From: an uncultured Pseudomonadota bacterium
GTDB taxonomy: Bacteria; Myxococcota_A; UBA9160; PR03
NCBI GenBank assembly: GCA_900696485.1
Contig: CAADGG010000060.1
Location: 113,345 to 177,344 of the forward strand
DNA length: 64,000 nucleotides
Reading direction: 5' to 3'
Part shown: piece by piece, positions 27,239 through 36,629 of the stretch
How the letters are laid out: each line of letters begins with the position of its first letter
How positions within the stretch are numbered: the stretch's first letter is position 1
The notes under the pieces: generated by a model
Seen by the model: the letters and a program-made list of their open reading frames with translations, nothing else
The model's database searches: none
Told to the model about the DNA's origin: nothing
Translations under genes and position numbers: made by a program

Positions 27239-28756
27239 GTGGCCAAGCCCCGCTCCCACTACGCGTGCACCGCCTGCGGCGCACAGAGTCCGCGCTGGGT
27301 CGGACGCTGCCCGGACTGCGGGGCCTGGTCGTCGATGGTCGAGGAACCCGACACCCCGGCGCCGCACGCGCGAAGCTCCGCCCGCGCGCCGTTCGCCGGA
27401 CCGGACGCCGTGACCGGCCCGCTGGCGCTCGGCGACATCGCCCCGGAGCCCCGGGCACGCCTCGCAACAGACCTTCCGGAACTCGACCGTGTCCTCGGCG
27501 GCGGCCTCGTCCCCGGCTCCGCGGTCCTGCTCGGCGGCGAGCCCGGCATCGGCAAGAGCACCCTCGCCCTCCAGGTCGCCGCGGCCACCGCGGAGCGCCA
27601 GCCGCCCCCGTCGGCGTCTCCGCGAGGCTCTTCGCCCGGAAAGCCGTCCGAGCCGTCCGGCCAGGTCCTCTACGTCAGCGGCGAGGAGAGCCCCGAGCAG
27701 ATCCGGTTGCGCGCCGGCCGGCTCCCGGTGCTCCCGGCATCGCTGCTCGTGCTCGCCGAGACGCGCGTCGAGGCCATCGCCGACGCGTGGCGTACGCATG
27801 CGCCGAAGCTGGTCCTGGTCGATTCGATCCAGACCCTCCAGACCGAGCGCGTCGAGTCGGCGGCCGGCTCCGTCGCCCAGGTACGGGAGAGCGCCGCCGA
27901 TCTGATCGCGCTCGCCAAGTCCAGCGGCGCAGTGCTGATCCTCGTCGGTCACGTGACGAAGGAAGGCACCCTCGCCGGGCCGCGCGTGCTCGAACACCTG
28001 GTGGACGTGGTGCTCGCGTTCGAGGGCGATCGCGGCCAGTCCTTCCGCGTGCTGCGGGCCGCGAAGAACCGCTTCGGCTCGACGCTCGAGGTGGGCGTCT
28101 TCTCGATGGGCGAGAGCGGCCTCGCGGGCGTCGCCAATCCGAGCGAGCTGTTCCTCGCCGAGCGCCGCGGCGACGCCCCCGGCTCCTGTGTCGTCGCGCT
28201 GCTGGAGGGCACCCGGCCGCTCCTGCTCGAGGTGCAGGCTCTGGTCGCTCCGGCGGGCTACGGCACCGCCCGTCGCACGGCGATCGGCTTCGACGATGGT
28301 CGCCTCGCGTTGCTGCTCGCCGTGTTGGCGCGTCGCGGCGGCATCGATGTGCTCGGCATGGATGTGTATCTCAACGTCACCGGTGGCATGCGCATCGGCG
28401 AGCCGGCCGCCGATCTCGCGGTGATCCTGGCGCTGGCATCGAGTCGACTCGATGTGGCGTTGCCCCCCGATGCGATCGCCGTCGGCGAGGTCGGACTCGG
28501 GGGCGAGGTGCGCCGGGTCGGTCGCGTCGAGGCCCGCGTGCAGGAGGCCATGCGGCTCGGCTTCCGCCGCGTCCTGATGCCGCGCGGGGGCCACGACAAG
28601 CTGCGCGCGAACGGCATGGAACTCGTGCCGGTGGAGGATGTCGCCGAGGCCGTCCGCTGGCTGCGCTGCGCGGCTTCCGCTCCCGGCCGGGACGCGTCAC
28701 CACGCCATCCGGTCGCGCCGGCCGAGTCGGCACGCAGACTCCCCTCCAACACGTGA
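27239..28756 (+). CDS. radA: DNA repair protein RadA (Sms)
   Basis: RecA-like ATPase helping branch migration during recombinational repair. About 505 residues. N-terminal C4 zinc motif (YACTACGAQSPRWVGRCPDC), Walker A GGEPGIGKSTLALQVA, Walker B-like LVLVDSIQ, the RadA-specific AAKNRFGST, and a Lon-like C-terminal domain with GYGTARRTAIGFDDGR. GTG at 27239. An insert after Walker A is rich in Pro, Ser and Gly (about residues 120-140). Divergent from bioB. Confidence 0.95.
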   Translation: MAKPRSHYACTACGAQSPRWVGRCPDCGAWSSMVEEPDTPAPHARSSARAPFAGPDAVTGPLALGDIAPEPRARLATDLPELDRVLGGGLVPGSAVLLGGEPGIGKSTLALQVAAATAERQPPPSASPRGSSPGKPSEPSGQVLYVSGEESPEQIRLRAGRLPVLPASLLVLAETRVEAIADAWRTHAPKLVLVDSIQTLQTERVESAAGSVAQVRESAADLIALAKSSGAVLILVGHVTKEGTLAGPRVLEHLVDVVLAFEGDRGQSFRVLRAAKNRFGSTLEVGVFSMGESGLAGVANPSELFLAERRGDAPGSCVVALLEGTRPLLLEVQALVAPAGYGTARRTAIGFDDGRLALLLAVLARRGGIDVLGMDVYLNVTGGMRIGEPAADLAVILALASSRLDVALPPDAIAVGEVGLGGEVRRVGRVEARVQEAMRLGFRRVLMPRGGHDKLRANGMELVPVEDVAEAVRWLRCAASAPGRDASPRHPVAPAESARRLPSNT

Positions 28757-28831
28757 TTCCGCTATGAACACGGGCGTTTCCGCGCGTTCTCCGTTTGACG
28801 GCCGGAGGCCCTCTGGCTAGTCTGCGCCCTG

Positions 28832-29881
28832 ATGACGCCGTCCCCCTCGGCTCCGCTCCCGATTCAATCCGTGGCCTCGCCCTTCGCGTCGGCGCTCGAT
28901 CGCATGGGCTCCTCGCTGGAGTTGGTCGAGCGCGCCATGCGCGAGCAGCTCGCCTCCGAGAGTGATGTCATCGCGGCCGTCGGCGATCACGTGCTGGCCT
29001 CGGGGGGCAAGCGCGTGCGACCGGGGCTGCTGCTGTTGAGTGCAGAACTCTGCGGCTACACCGGACCGCGTCGGATTCACGTCGCCGCCGCCGTCGAGCT
29101 GTTGCACACGGCGACGTTGCTCCACGACGACGTCGTCGATGCCTCCCTGCTGCGTCGTGGCCGGCCCTCGGCCATGTCGCTGTGGGGCAACCGGCGCGCC
29201 GTGCTGGCCGGGGACTTCTTCTACGCCCGGGCTTCGTCGATGATCGTCGAGGACGGCGACCTCGACGTCCTCTGGGTCTTCTCCAATACGATCCGGCTGA
29301 TGGCGGAGGGCGAGGTGCTCCAGCTCCAGCGCAGCTTCGACCCGGAGGTCACCGAGGCACAGTACTACGCGGTGATCGACCGCAAGAGCGCTGCGCTGCT
29401 GTCGGCCGCGTGTGAGGCCGGCGCGATCCTGGGAGGCGTCACGCGCGCCGAGCGCCGGCAGGTCGCCGAGTTCGGTCGAGAGCTCGGGCTCGCCTTCCAG
29501 ATCCGCGACGACGCGCTCGACTACGAGGCGGGGGCCGATGTGCTCGGCAAGCCGACCTACACGGACCTGCGGGAAGGGAAGGTGACGCTGCCGCTGCTGC
29601 TCGCGCTGAAGCGCTGCACGTCGTCCGAGCGGGCCGCCGTGGCCGCGGGCTTGAAGAGCGCGGCTCGCCACGATGCCGCCGGGGACGGCCAGCCACTCGA
29701 TGATGCGGAGCTGTTGCCGGCGCTCGAGATCGTCGCGCGCTATCGCGGCGTGGAGGACGCCGTCCGGCGGGCCGAAGAGCATGTGGCGCGCGCGCGGACG
29801 GCCGTGGCTCCGTTCCCCGACGGCGCCGCCAAGGAGGCGCTCACCGCCGCCGCGGACTTCTCGGTTTCGCGCGACCGTTAG
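28832..29881 (+). CDS. Polyprenyl diphosphate synthase (trans-type, octaprenyl-like)
   Basis: Makes the long isoprenoid tail for quinones from farnesyl diphosphate and IPP. About 349 residues. First Asp-rich motif LLHDDVVDASLLRRGRP, second AFQIRDDALDYEAGADVLGK, plus GGKRVRPGLLLL near the N-terminus. Closest in pattern to IspB-type synthases; the chain length cannot be read directly. No clear Shine-Dalgarno precedes ATG 28832, so a leaderless or slightly different start is possible. Confidence 0.9.
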   Translation: MTPSPSAPLPIQSVASPFASALDRMGSSLELVERAMREQLASESDVIAAVGDHVLASGGKRVRPGLLLLSAELCGYTGPRRIHVAAAVELLHTATLLHDDVVDASLLRRGRPSAMSLWGNRRAVLAGDFFYARASSMIVEDGDLDVLWVFSNTIRLMAEGEVLQLQRSFDPEVTEAQYYAVIDRKSAALLSAACEAGAILGGVTRAERRQVAEFGRELGLAFQIRDDALDYEAGADVLGKPTYTDLREGKVTLPLLLALKRCTSSERAAVAAGLKSAARHDAAGDGQPLDDAELLPALEIVARYRGVEDAVRRAEEHVARARTAVAPFPDGAAKEALTAAADFSVSRDR

Positions 29882-29934
29882 CCGCTCGGTCGCGCGGGCA
29901 CATCTTCACCCCACGGTCCCGTGGGAGATACGCA

Positions 29935-30402
29935 ATGGATCGCATGCACGAGGCCGGCCGCGGCCTGTCCGGCTCCGTCGACGCACGGGTCGACGGCGCC
30001 CGGACCGACGACGTTCGACGTGGTGACGCTCGAATCGGAAGCCCCCGGACCGGGGGCGTCTGGCCCCGCGTCGTTCGGGCCTGGACGAGCGGGGTCGCGA
30101 CGGCGCGGCCGGCGGCGGCGGCGCTGCTGCTCGGCGCGGCTCTGGCGACGGCCGCCGCGGGCCTGAGCGCCGCAGAGGGCGCGCCGGGCGTCGTCAACGT
30201 GAACACCGCAACCGTCGAGGAACTGGTGCGGGTGCCGGGCATCGGGGAGAAGCGCGCGCAGGCGATCCTCGACGCCCGCGAGCAGCGCGGTGGCTTCAAG
30301 AGTGTCGATGAACTGGTCGAGATCCGCGGGATCGGACCGGCGAACCTCGAGAAGCTGCGACCGCACCTGAGCGTTTCCGGCAAGAGCGGCACGCCGCAGT
30401 AG
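29935..30402 (+). CDS. ComEA-like helix-hairpin-helix protein
   Basis: About 155 residues. A long N-terminus ends in a hydrophobic segment (AAAALLLGAALATAAAGLSA), a signal or anchor. The C-terminal 65 residues are two helix-hairpin-helix motifs: VNVNTATVEELVRVPGIGE and GFKSVDELVEIRGIGPANL. ComEA proteins bind incoming DNA at the outer face of the inner membrane during transformation. Many short ComEA-like proteins have no proven role, and no other competence genes are nearby. GGGAG precedes ATG 29935. Confidence 0.78.
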   Translation: MDRMHEAGRGLSGSVDARVDGARTDDVRRGDARIGSPRTGGVWPRVVRAWTSGVATARPAAAALLLGAALATAAAGLSAAEGAPGVVNVNTATVEELVRVPGIGEKRAQAILDAREQRGGFKSVDELVEIRGIGPANLEKLRPHLSVSGKSGTPQ

Positions 30403-30414
30403 CGGCGCGTCTCC

Positions 30415-30444
30415 GGTGCCGGGGGTCCCGGGACCCCCGGCACC
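30415..30444. terminator. 30-base perfect palindrome
   Basis: GGTGCCGGGGGTCCC followed directly by its reverse complement, with no loop. It lies between the ComEA-like gene (ends 30402) and the importer operon (starts 30474). Probably acts as a transcription stop or mRNA-end hairpin; there is no T tract. Confidence 0.45.
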
Positions 30445-30473
30445 TCTGCGCGCGCCCGCTACCGTCGCGCGCC

Positions 30474-31364
30474 ATGCGTCTCGTGCTCGTCGCCGGCTTG
30501 CTCGTGTCCGTCCTGGCCGTCGCCGCCGGGGCGGCAGAACCGGGCTCCGATGCGGTGCGGCGAGCGAGCCGCCCCACGGCCGGGCCGGCGCGCCGCGTCG
30601 TCTCGATGAACCCTTCGCTGACCCGGATCCTCGTTGCGCTCGGCGCCCGCGATGCGCTGGTGGGTGTCGACGAGTTCTCCGCTCGCGCCGAGCCGCGGGT
30701 GGCCGCGCTGCCGCGCGTCGGCGGGCTCTACTCCCCGAGTCTCGAGGCCGTGGTGGCGCTGCAACCGGATCTGGTGGCGCTGGTGCCGAGCCTCGAGCAA
30801 CGCGCATTCCGCGCGCAGCTCGAAGCGCTCGACGTGCCGGTGCTGGTGCTCGATCCGGTTCGCTTCGACGACGTGCTGCACACCATCACCGTGCTCGGCG
30901 CGCGCGTCGGCCGCGTCGACGCCGCGCGAGTGCGCGTCGAGGCGATCCGGAGCATGCGCGATGCGGCGCGGCGGGCCACCCGCGCGCGGCGCCATCCGCG
31001 CACCGTTCTCGTGCTCCAGCGTGAACCGCTCTTCGTCGTCGGAGCCGGCAACTTCCTCGATGAGATGATCGCCATGGCGGGCGGGCGGAACCTGGGTGCC
31101 GAACTCGACGAGAGCTGGCCGCGCAGTTCGATCGAATGGCTGGTCGCGGCCGCGCCCGAGGTGATCCTCGACAGCGACGACGACGTGCAGCCGGCCGCCG
31201 AGTACTGGGGGCGCTGGCCGTCGTTGCCGGCGGTTCGGGACGGTCGCGTGATCGCCCTCGACCCCGGCGCCGTGACGTTGCCGGGACCCGAGCTCGATCG
31301 GGCGCTGGCGCTGCTCGCGCGGTCCTTGCACGGAGTCGAGCTCGACCTCGGAGGCGGACCGTGA
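30474..31364 (+). CDS. Periplasmic binding protein of a BtuF/FecB-type importer
   Basis: Captures cobalamin, haem or a siderophore in the periplasm. About 296 residues. A signal peptide (RLVLVAGLLVSVLAVAAGAA) is followed by the class III binding-protein fold: RRVVSMNPSLTRILVALGA, PRVGGLYSPSLEAVVALQPD and WPSLPAVRDGRVIALDPG. The ligand is not decided by sequence; no TonB receptor, haem-degradation gene or cobalamin riboswitch is visible. It overlaps the permease gene by four bases. Confidence 0.85.
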   Translation: MRLVLVAGLLVSVLAVAAGAAEPGSDAVRRASRPTAGPARRVVSMNPSLTRILVALGARDALVGVDEFSARAEPRVAALPRVGGLYSPSLEAVVALQPDLVALVPSLEQRAFRAQLEALDVPVLVLDPVRFDDVLHTITVLGARVGRVDAARVRVEAIRSMRDAARRATRARRHPRTVLVLQREPLFVVGAGNFLDEMIAMAGGRNLGAELDESWPRSSIEWLVAAAPEVILDSDDDVQPAAEYWGRWPSLPAVRDGRVIALDPGAVTLPGPELDRALALLARSLHGVELDLGGGP

Positions 31365-32383
31365 CGCCGCTGCGACCGGCGCGGCTGTTTGCCGTACTCG
31401 GCGCACTGGCCGCGCTGTTGGTGGTGGCGATCGTCGCGGGGCTCGTCGTCGGCCCGAGCGCGGTGACCCCGAGTGAAGTGTGGACGGCGCTGCGCGACCC
31501 CGCCGCCGCCGGGCCGACGGCCGACATCGTCCGGCGCATCCGGCTGCCGCGCGTCGGCGCCGCCGCGCTGGTGGGCGCGTGCCTGTCGCTGGCTGGTGTG
31601 TGTTTCCAGGCCTTGCTGCGCAATCCGCTCGCGGATCCGTTCGTGCTCGGGATCTCCGGCGGTGCGGCGCTCGCAGGCGTCGCGGTGCTGAGCCTCGGCG
31701 CCGCCGCGGGGCTCGGGACCGGCGCCGTGCCGGTGGCGGCGTTCGCCGGTGCACTCGGTGCTACGGCGCTGTTGTTCGGCGTCGCCGGTTGGCGCGGCCG
31801 GCTCTCCGCGACGACGCTGCTGCTGACCGGCGTGGTCTTCAACGCCTTCGCGTCGGCGGCGATCGTGTTCCTCGCGTCGCTCGGGGGCATGGCCGAGGGC
31901 ACGAGCATCTTCCTGTGGCTGATCGGCACGCTGGCGGCGGCGCGCGCGGAAATGCTCGCGGCGCTGGCGGGCGTCCTCGCCGCCGGGCTGGCCTGCGCGC
32001 TGCCCCTCGCGCGCGCGCTCGATCTGCTGGCTCTCGGCGAAGAAACCGCCGAGCAGCTCGGTGTCGCCGTCGAGCGCGCGAAGCGGCTGCTGCTGCTGGC
32101 GACGGCGCTGGTGGTGGGCGGAGCGGTCTCGGTGTCGGGGCTGATCGGCTTCGTCGGACTGATCGTGCCGCACGCCTTGCGGCTCTTGTTCGGACCGGAT
32201 CATCGCCTGCTCCTGCCGGCCTCGGTGCTCGGCGGCGCGGCGTTCCTGGTCGCGTGCGACACGGCGGCGCGGGCGCTGCTGCCGGGCCGTGAGCTGCCGG
32301 TCGGCGCGATCACCGCGCTGGTCGGCGGCCCTCTCTTCCTGCTGCTGCTGCGGCGGCAGGGGAGCCGAGGCCTGCTGCCGTGA
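31361..32383 (+). CDS. FecCD/BtuC-type ABC transporter permease
   Basis: Inner-membrane channel of the same importer. About 340 residues with some eight to ten hydrophobic segments. Family signatures: IRLPRVGAAALVGACLSLAG, FQALLRNPLADPFVLGISGG, and the C-terminal GLIGFVGLIVPHALRLLFGP (ATPase-coupling region). GTG at 31361 has GGAGG upstream and overlaps the previous stop; the frame to 31136 is within the binding-protein gene. Confidence 0.92.
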   Translation: MTPLRPARLFAVLGALAALLVVAIVAGLVVGPSAVTPSEVWTALRDPAAAGPTADIVRRIRLPRVGAAALVGACLSLAGVCFQALLRNPLADPFVLGISGGAALAGVAVLSLGAAAGLGTGAVPVAAFAGALGATALLFGVAGWRGRLSATTLLLTGVVFNAFASAAIVFLASLGGMAEGTSIFLWLIGTLAAARAEMLAALAGVLAAGLACALPLARALDLLALGEETAEQLGVAVERAKRLLLLATALVVGGAVSVSGLIGFVGLIVPHALRLLFGPDHRLLLPASVLGGAAFLVACDTAARALLPGRELPVGAITALVGGPLFLLLLRRQGSRGLLP

Positions 32384-33165
32384 GCGCGCCGCCGCGCCTG
32401 TCGCTCACCGGCGTCGCCGTGAAGCTCGGCGCGCGCCAGGTGTTGCGCGGTGCGGCGCTCGACGTCGCACCGGGGGAGATCGTCGGCCTGCTCGGCCGCA
32501 ACGGCGCCGGGAAGTCGACGCTGCTGCGTGTCGCGTGCGGCCTGCTCGTGCCGGATGCCGGCATCGTACAGCTCGATGGGCGGCCGCTCGTCGAGCGGAG
32601 CCGACGGGAGCGCGCCCGCGCCGTCGCGCTGGTCCCGCAGGAGACGCATTTCCCGTTTCCGTTCTCCGTCGTCGAAGTGGTCCTGATGGGCCGCACGCCG
32701 CATCTCGGCTGGCTCGGCTTCGAGGGTCGCCGCGATTTCGCCGCGGCCCAGACGGCGATGGCGCAGCTGGGTATCGACGCGTTGGCGGCGCGCTCGGTGC
32801 TGTCGCTCTCGGGCGGCGAGCGGCAGCTCGCGGTGGTCGCGCGTGCGCTCGCGCAGCAGCCGCGGCTGCTGCTGCTCGACGAGCCGACCGCGTTTCTCGA
32901 CCTGCGCCACCGGCTGCAGGTGCTCGGCCGGGTGCGCGAACTCGTCGCCGCAGGGGCCAGCGCGCTCGTCGTGTCGCACGATCTCGCCGTCGCCGCCCGC
33001 ACGTGCGACCGGATCGCCCTGCTGGCGGACGGCGGCATCCTCGCGGTCGGCCCTGCCTCCGCCGTCCTCACGCCAGCGCTGCTGCGCGCGAGCTTCGGCA
33101 TCGAGGCCGACGTCCTCCGCGCGCCCGACGGCTACCCCATCGTCGTCCCCCGCGCCCTCGCCTGA
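32380..33165 (+). CDS. ABC transporter ATP-binding protein, BtuD/FecE/HmuV type
   Basis: Cytoplasmic ATPase powering the importer. About 261 residues. Walker A LLGRNGAGKSTLLRVACGLL, signature LSLSGGERQLAVVARAL, Walker B LLLLDEPTAFLD and switch His SHDLAVAA. GTG at 32380 overlaps the permease stop. Its stop codon is followed immediately by the 85-base palindrome, which may end the operon's transcript. Confidence 0.93.
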   Translation: MSAPPRLSLTGVAVKLGARQVLRGAALDVAPGEIVGLLGRNGAGKSTLLRVACGLLVPDAGIVQLDGRPLVERSRRERARAVALVPQETHFPFPFSVVEVVLMGRTPHLGWLGFEGRRDFAAAQTAMAQLGIDALAARSVLSLSGGERQLAVVARALAQQPRLLLLDEPTAFLDLRHRLQVLGRVRELVAAGASALVVSHDLAVAARTCDRIALLADGGILAVGPASAVLTPALLRASFGIEADVLRAPDGYPIVVPRALA

Positions 33166-34584
<1,419 letters not shown>

Positions 34585-34591
34585 CACCGGC

Positions 34592-35332
34592 ATGACGCTG
34601 GGGCGAGGGCTCGGCTGGGTTCGCACGCCGGCCGCAGCCCTGCTGCTCGGCTTGCCACTCGCCCTGCTCCCGGCGGCGCCCGCGCTCGGTGTGATTCCGG
34701 CGGCGCCCAAGGTCCGCGCCGAGATGGCGCGGCGCAACGTCCAGGCCGGTCGCACCCGGCCGCTCGTGCTGGACCTCTTGCTGGTCGGCGAGTCCGGCGG
34801 AGCGATCGCCTCCGGCCGAGCGCGCCTCGACCCCGGCGGGATGGCGTGGCTCGAGCTGATCCGGTCGGACGGCGGCCGCGAGGTTCACGAGCGGAGCCCC
34901 GCTGGTTACGCCGCGACCCGCGACGGTGTTCGCCTCGACCGCGCGATGCCGCTGCTGCCGCCGACGCAGCTCCTGCAGGCGCCCACCGAGGCCGAAGTGG
35001 CGGCGGCGCTCGAGGGCATCGGCGGCGATCCGGAGCAGTTGGATCTCGGCCTGTGTGACGACGCCGACTGTTGGGTGTTGGGGGGGCGCGACCCCGGATC
35101 GAGCGCCGAGCGCGGACGCCCGTCCTACTGGTTCGACCTCGAGAGCCGGCAGCCCGTGCGCATCGACGAGCCCCGCCGGGCCCGTTACCGATTCGGACCG
35201 TCTGTTGCGCGGGACGGGGGCATCGCGTTCCCGGCCTGGATCGAGGTGGAAGCGCCGGGCTGGTCACGCCGGCGTCTCGAGGTCCAGCGGGTCGCTCCGG
35301 CCGGGCCGACGTCGCGCCCCCCGGGTCCCTGA
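34592..35332 (+). CDS. Predicted exported protein of unknown function
   Basis: About 246 residues from ATG 34592; GTG 34565 is an alternative and would overlap eno. The N-terminus is a signal peptide (GWVRTPAAALLLGLPLALL). The mature protein has RPLVLDLLLVGESGG, LPPTQLLQAPTEAEVAAAL and SYWFDLESRQPVRIDEPR and looks like a beta-rich periplasmic domain. One cysteine pair (CDDADC) is present. No family recognised; position directly after eno gives no functional hint. Confidence 0.6.
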   Translation: MTLGRGLGWVRTPAAALLLGLPLALLPAAPALGVIPAAPKVRAEMARRNVQAGRTRPLVLDLLLVGESGGAIASGRARLDPGGMAWLELIRSDGGREVHERSPAGYAATRDGVRLDRAMPLLPPTQLLQAPTEAEVAAALEGIGGDPEQLDLGLCDDADCWVLGGRDPGSSAERGRPSYWFDLESRQPVRIDEPRRARYRFGPSVARDGGIAFPAWIEVEAPGWSRRRLEVQRVAPAGPTSRPPGP

Positions 35333-35378
35333 GCCACCTGGTCGGCTCCGACGGGTGACCGGGCGGGCCGCGTCTGGC

Positions 35379-36629
35379 ATGCTCCCGCTCTCGACTCGGG
35401 TTGCCCCAGCAGGGTCTCGCCCGGTTCCCAGGAGACCTGCACGACACCGGCGAGACGCCGAGACCGGGCGGAGGAGACTGGCGCTGCGTTCCGTCGAAGA
35501 CACGCAACCGCGCAAGGGACTGTCGGTCCCGGTCGTGACGATCCTCGACGAGGCCGGCGTCTTGCTCGAAGACGATCAGCGCGCCGTGGTCCGCTACGTC
35601 ATCCAGGACGGGTACGGCGCCGACGTGATCTTCGCGGCCGGTACGACGGGCGAGTGGGATCGCGTCGACAACGGCGTGCGTCAGAGCGTGATCCAGATCT
35701 GCACCGAGGAGGTCGCCAAGGCGAACGCGCTGCTGGCCGGCACCACACGGCCTGTCGGCCGCGAGGTGGAGATGTGGGCGGGCGTCACGGCGCCGAGCGC
35801 CGAGGAGACGCTCGAGAACCTGGATCTCGCCATCTCCTGCGGGGCCGACGCCGCCGTGCTGGCGCCGCTCTCGATCGCCGGCATCGACGATCCGGTGCGC
35901 TTCGTCGCGCGCGACGTGGCGGACCTGCTCGATGCCCGCACGCGACGCATCCCAGTGTTCCTGTACGACAACGCCGACATCGCCATCGATCCGAAAGTGC
36001 CGCACATCCGTACGCGACAGGTGAAGGCGCTCTCGCGACTGGACTTCGTGCGCGGGATCAAGGTCTCGGCGCCGCGCAAGGTGCTCGGTAACTACACCAA
36101 GGCGGCGCGCAGCTTCAACGACCGCGGCGAGTTCGCGATCTACGTCGGCGACGCGATGCTGATCTTCGATCTGTTCCGCCCGCGCCGCGGCCCGTTCGGC
36201 ACCTTGGCCGAACACTGGAACCGCTGGCGTCTCCACGGGGCCGTCCCGGCCGGCGTCGTCGCGGGGCCCGCCAACGCGCTGCCGCGCGAGTGGGCGCGGG
36301 CCTGGCAGACCTGCCGCGCCGGGGATGTCGAGCGCATGGACGAGGTGCGCGAGGTGCTCGAGGATTTCCGCGCCGGGACCCATTCGACCAGCGGCCGGCG
36401 CACGATCGCCTGTCTCAAGCGCGCCCTGCTCCATCTCGGTGTCGTGTCCAGCGACACTGTCGCGTCGGGCACACCGAAGCTCGCTCGCCCCGATGCGGAA
36501 CGTTTCGACGAGGTCTTCGCGCGGGTGCGAGAGAAGGCCGCCCGCACGGTGCGCGCGCCCTGGGTCAGCGTGGCGCCCGCCGGCCCTGCCCTCGCGGCTG
36601 CCCGCGAGAGCGGTCTGCGTCGCGTGTGA
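35379..36629 (+). CDS. DapA-family aldolase/lyase
   Basis: Class I (Schiff-base) aldolase of the dihydrodipicolinate synthase/N-acetylneuraminate lyase family. Markers: IFAAGTTGEWDRV (GTTGE), VFLYDNADIA (catalytic Tyr), and FVRGIKVSAPRKVL (Schiff-base Lys). The barrel is followed by about 90 further C-terminal residues. The start is uncertain: ATG 35379 gives an Arg-rich 35-residue extension, whereas a CTG near 35484 following GGAGGAG would start at the conserved domain. It overlaps the next gene by four bases, so the two act together, probably on a keto sugar acid; the substrate is unknown. Confidence 0.75.
   Translation: MLPLSTRVAPAGSRPVPRRPARHRRDAETGRRRLALRSVEDTQPRKGLSVPVVTILDEAGVLLEDDQRAVVRYVIQDGYGADVIFAAGTTGEWDRVDNGVRQSVIQICTEEVAKANALLAGTTRPVGREVEMWAGVTAPSAEETLENLDLAISCGADAAVLAPLSIAGIDDPVRFVARDVADLLDARTRRIPVFLYDNADIAIDPKVPHIRTRQVKALSRLDFVRGIKVSAPRKVLGNYTKAARSFNDRGEFAIYVGDAMLIFDLFRPRRGPFGTLAEHWNRWRLHGAVPAGVVAGPANALPREWARAWQTCRAGDVERMDEVREVLEDFRAGTHSTSGRRTIACLKRALLHLGVVSSDTVASGTPKLARPDAERFDEVFARVREKAARTVRAPWVSVAPAGPALAAARESGLRRV

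Noticed and set aside
30403..30473. Cobalamin riboswitch ahead of the BtuFCD-like operon
   Set aside because: The gap is only about 70 bases, is filled by the palindrome and has no B12-box-like sequence.
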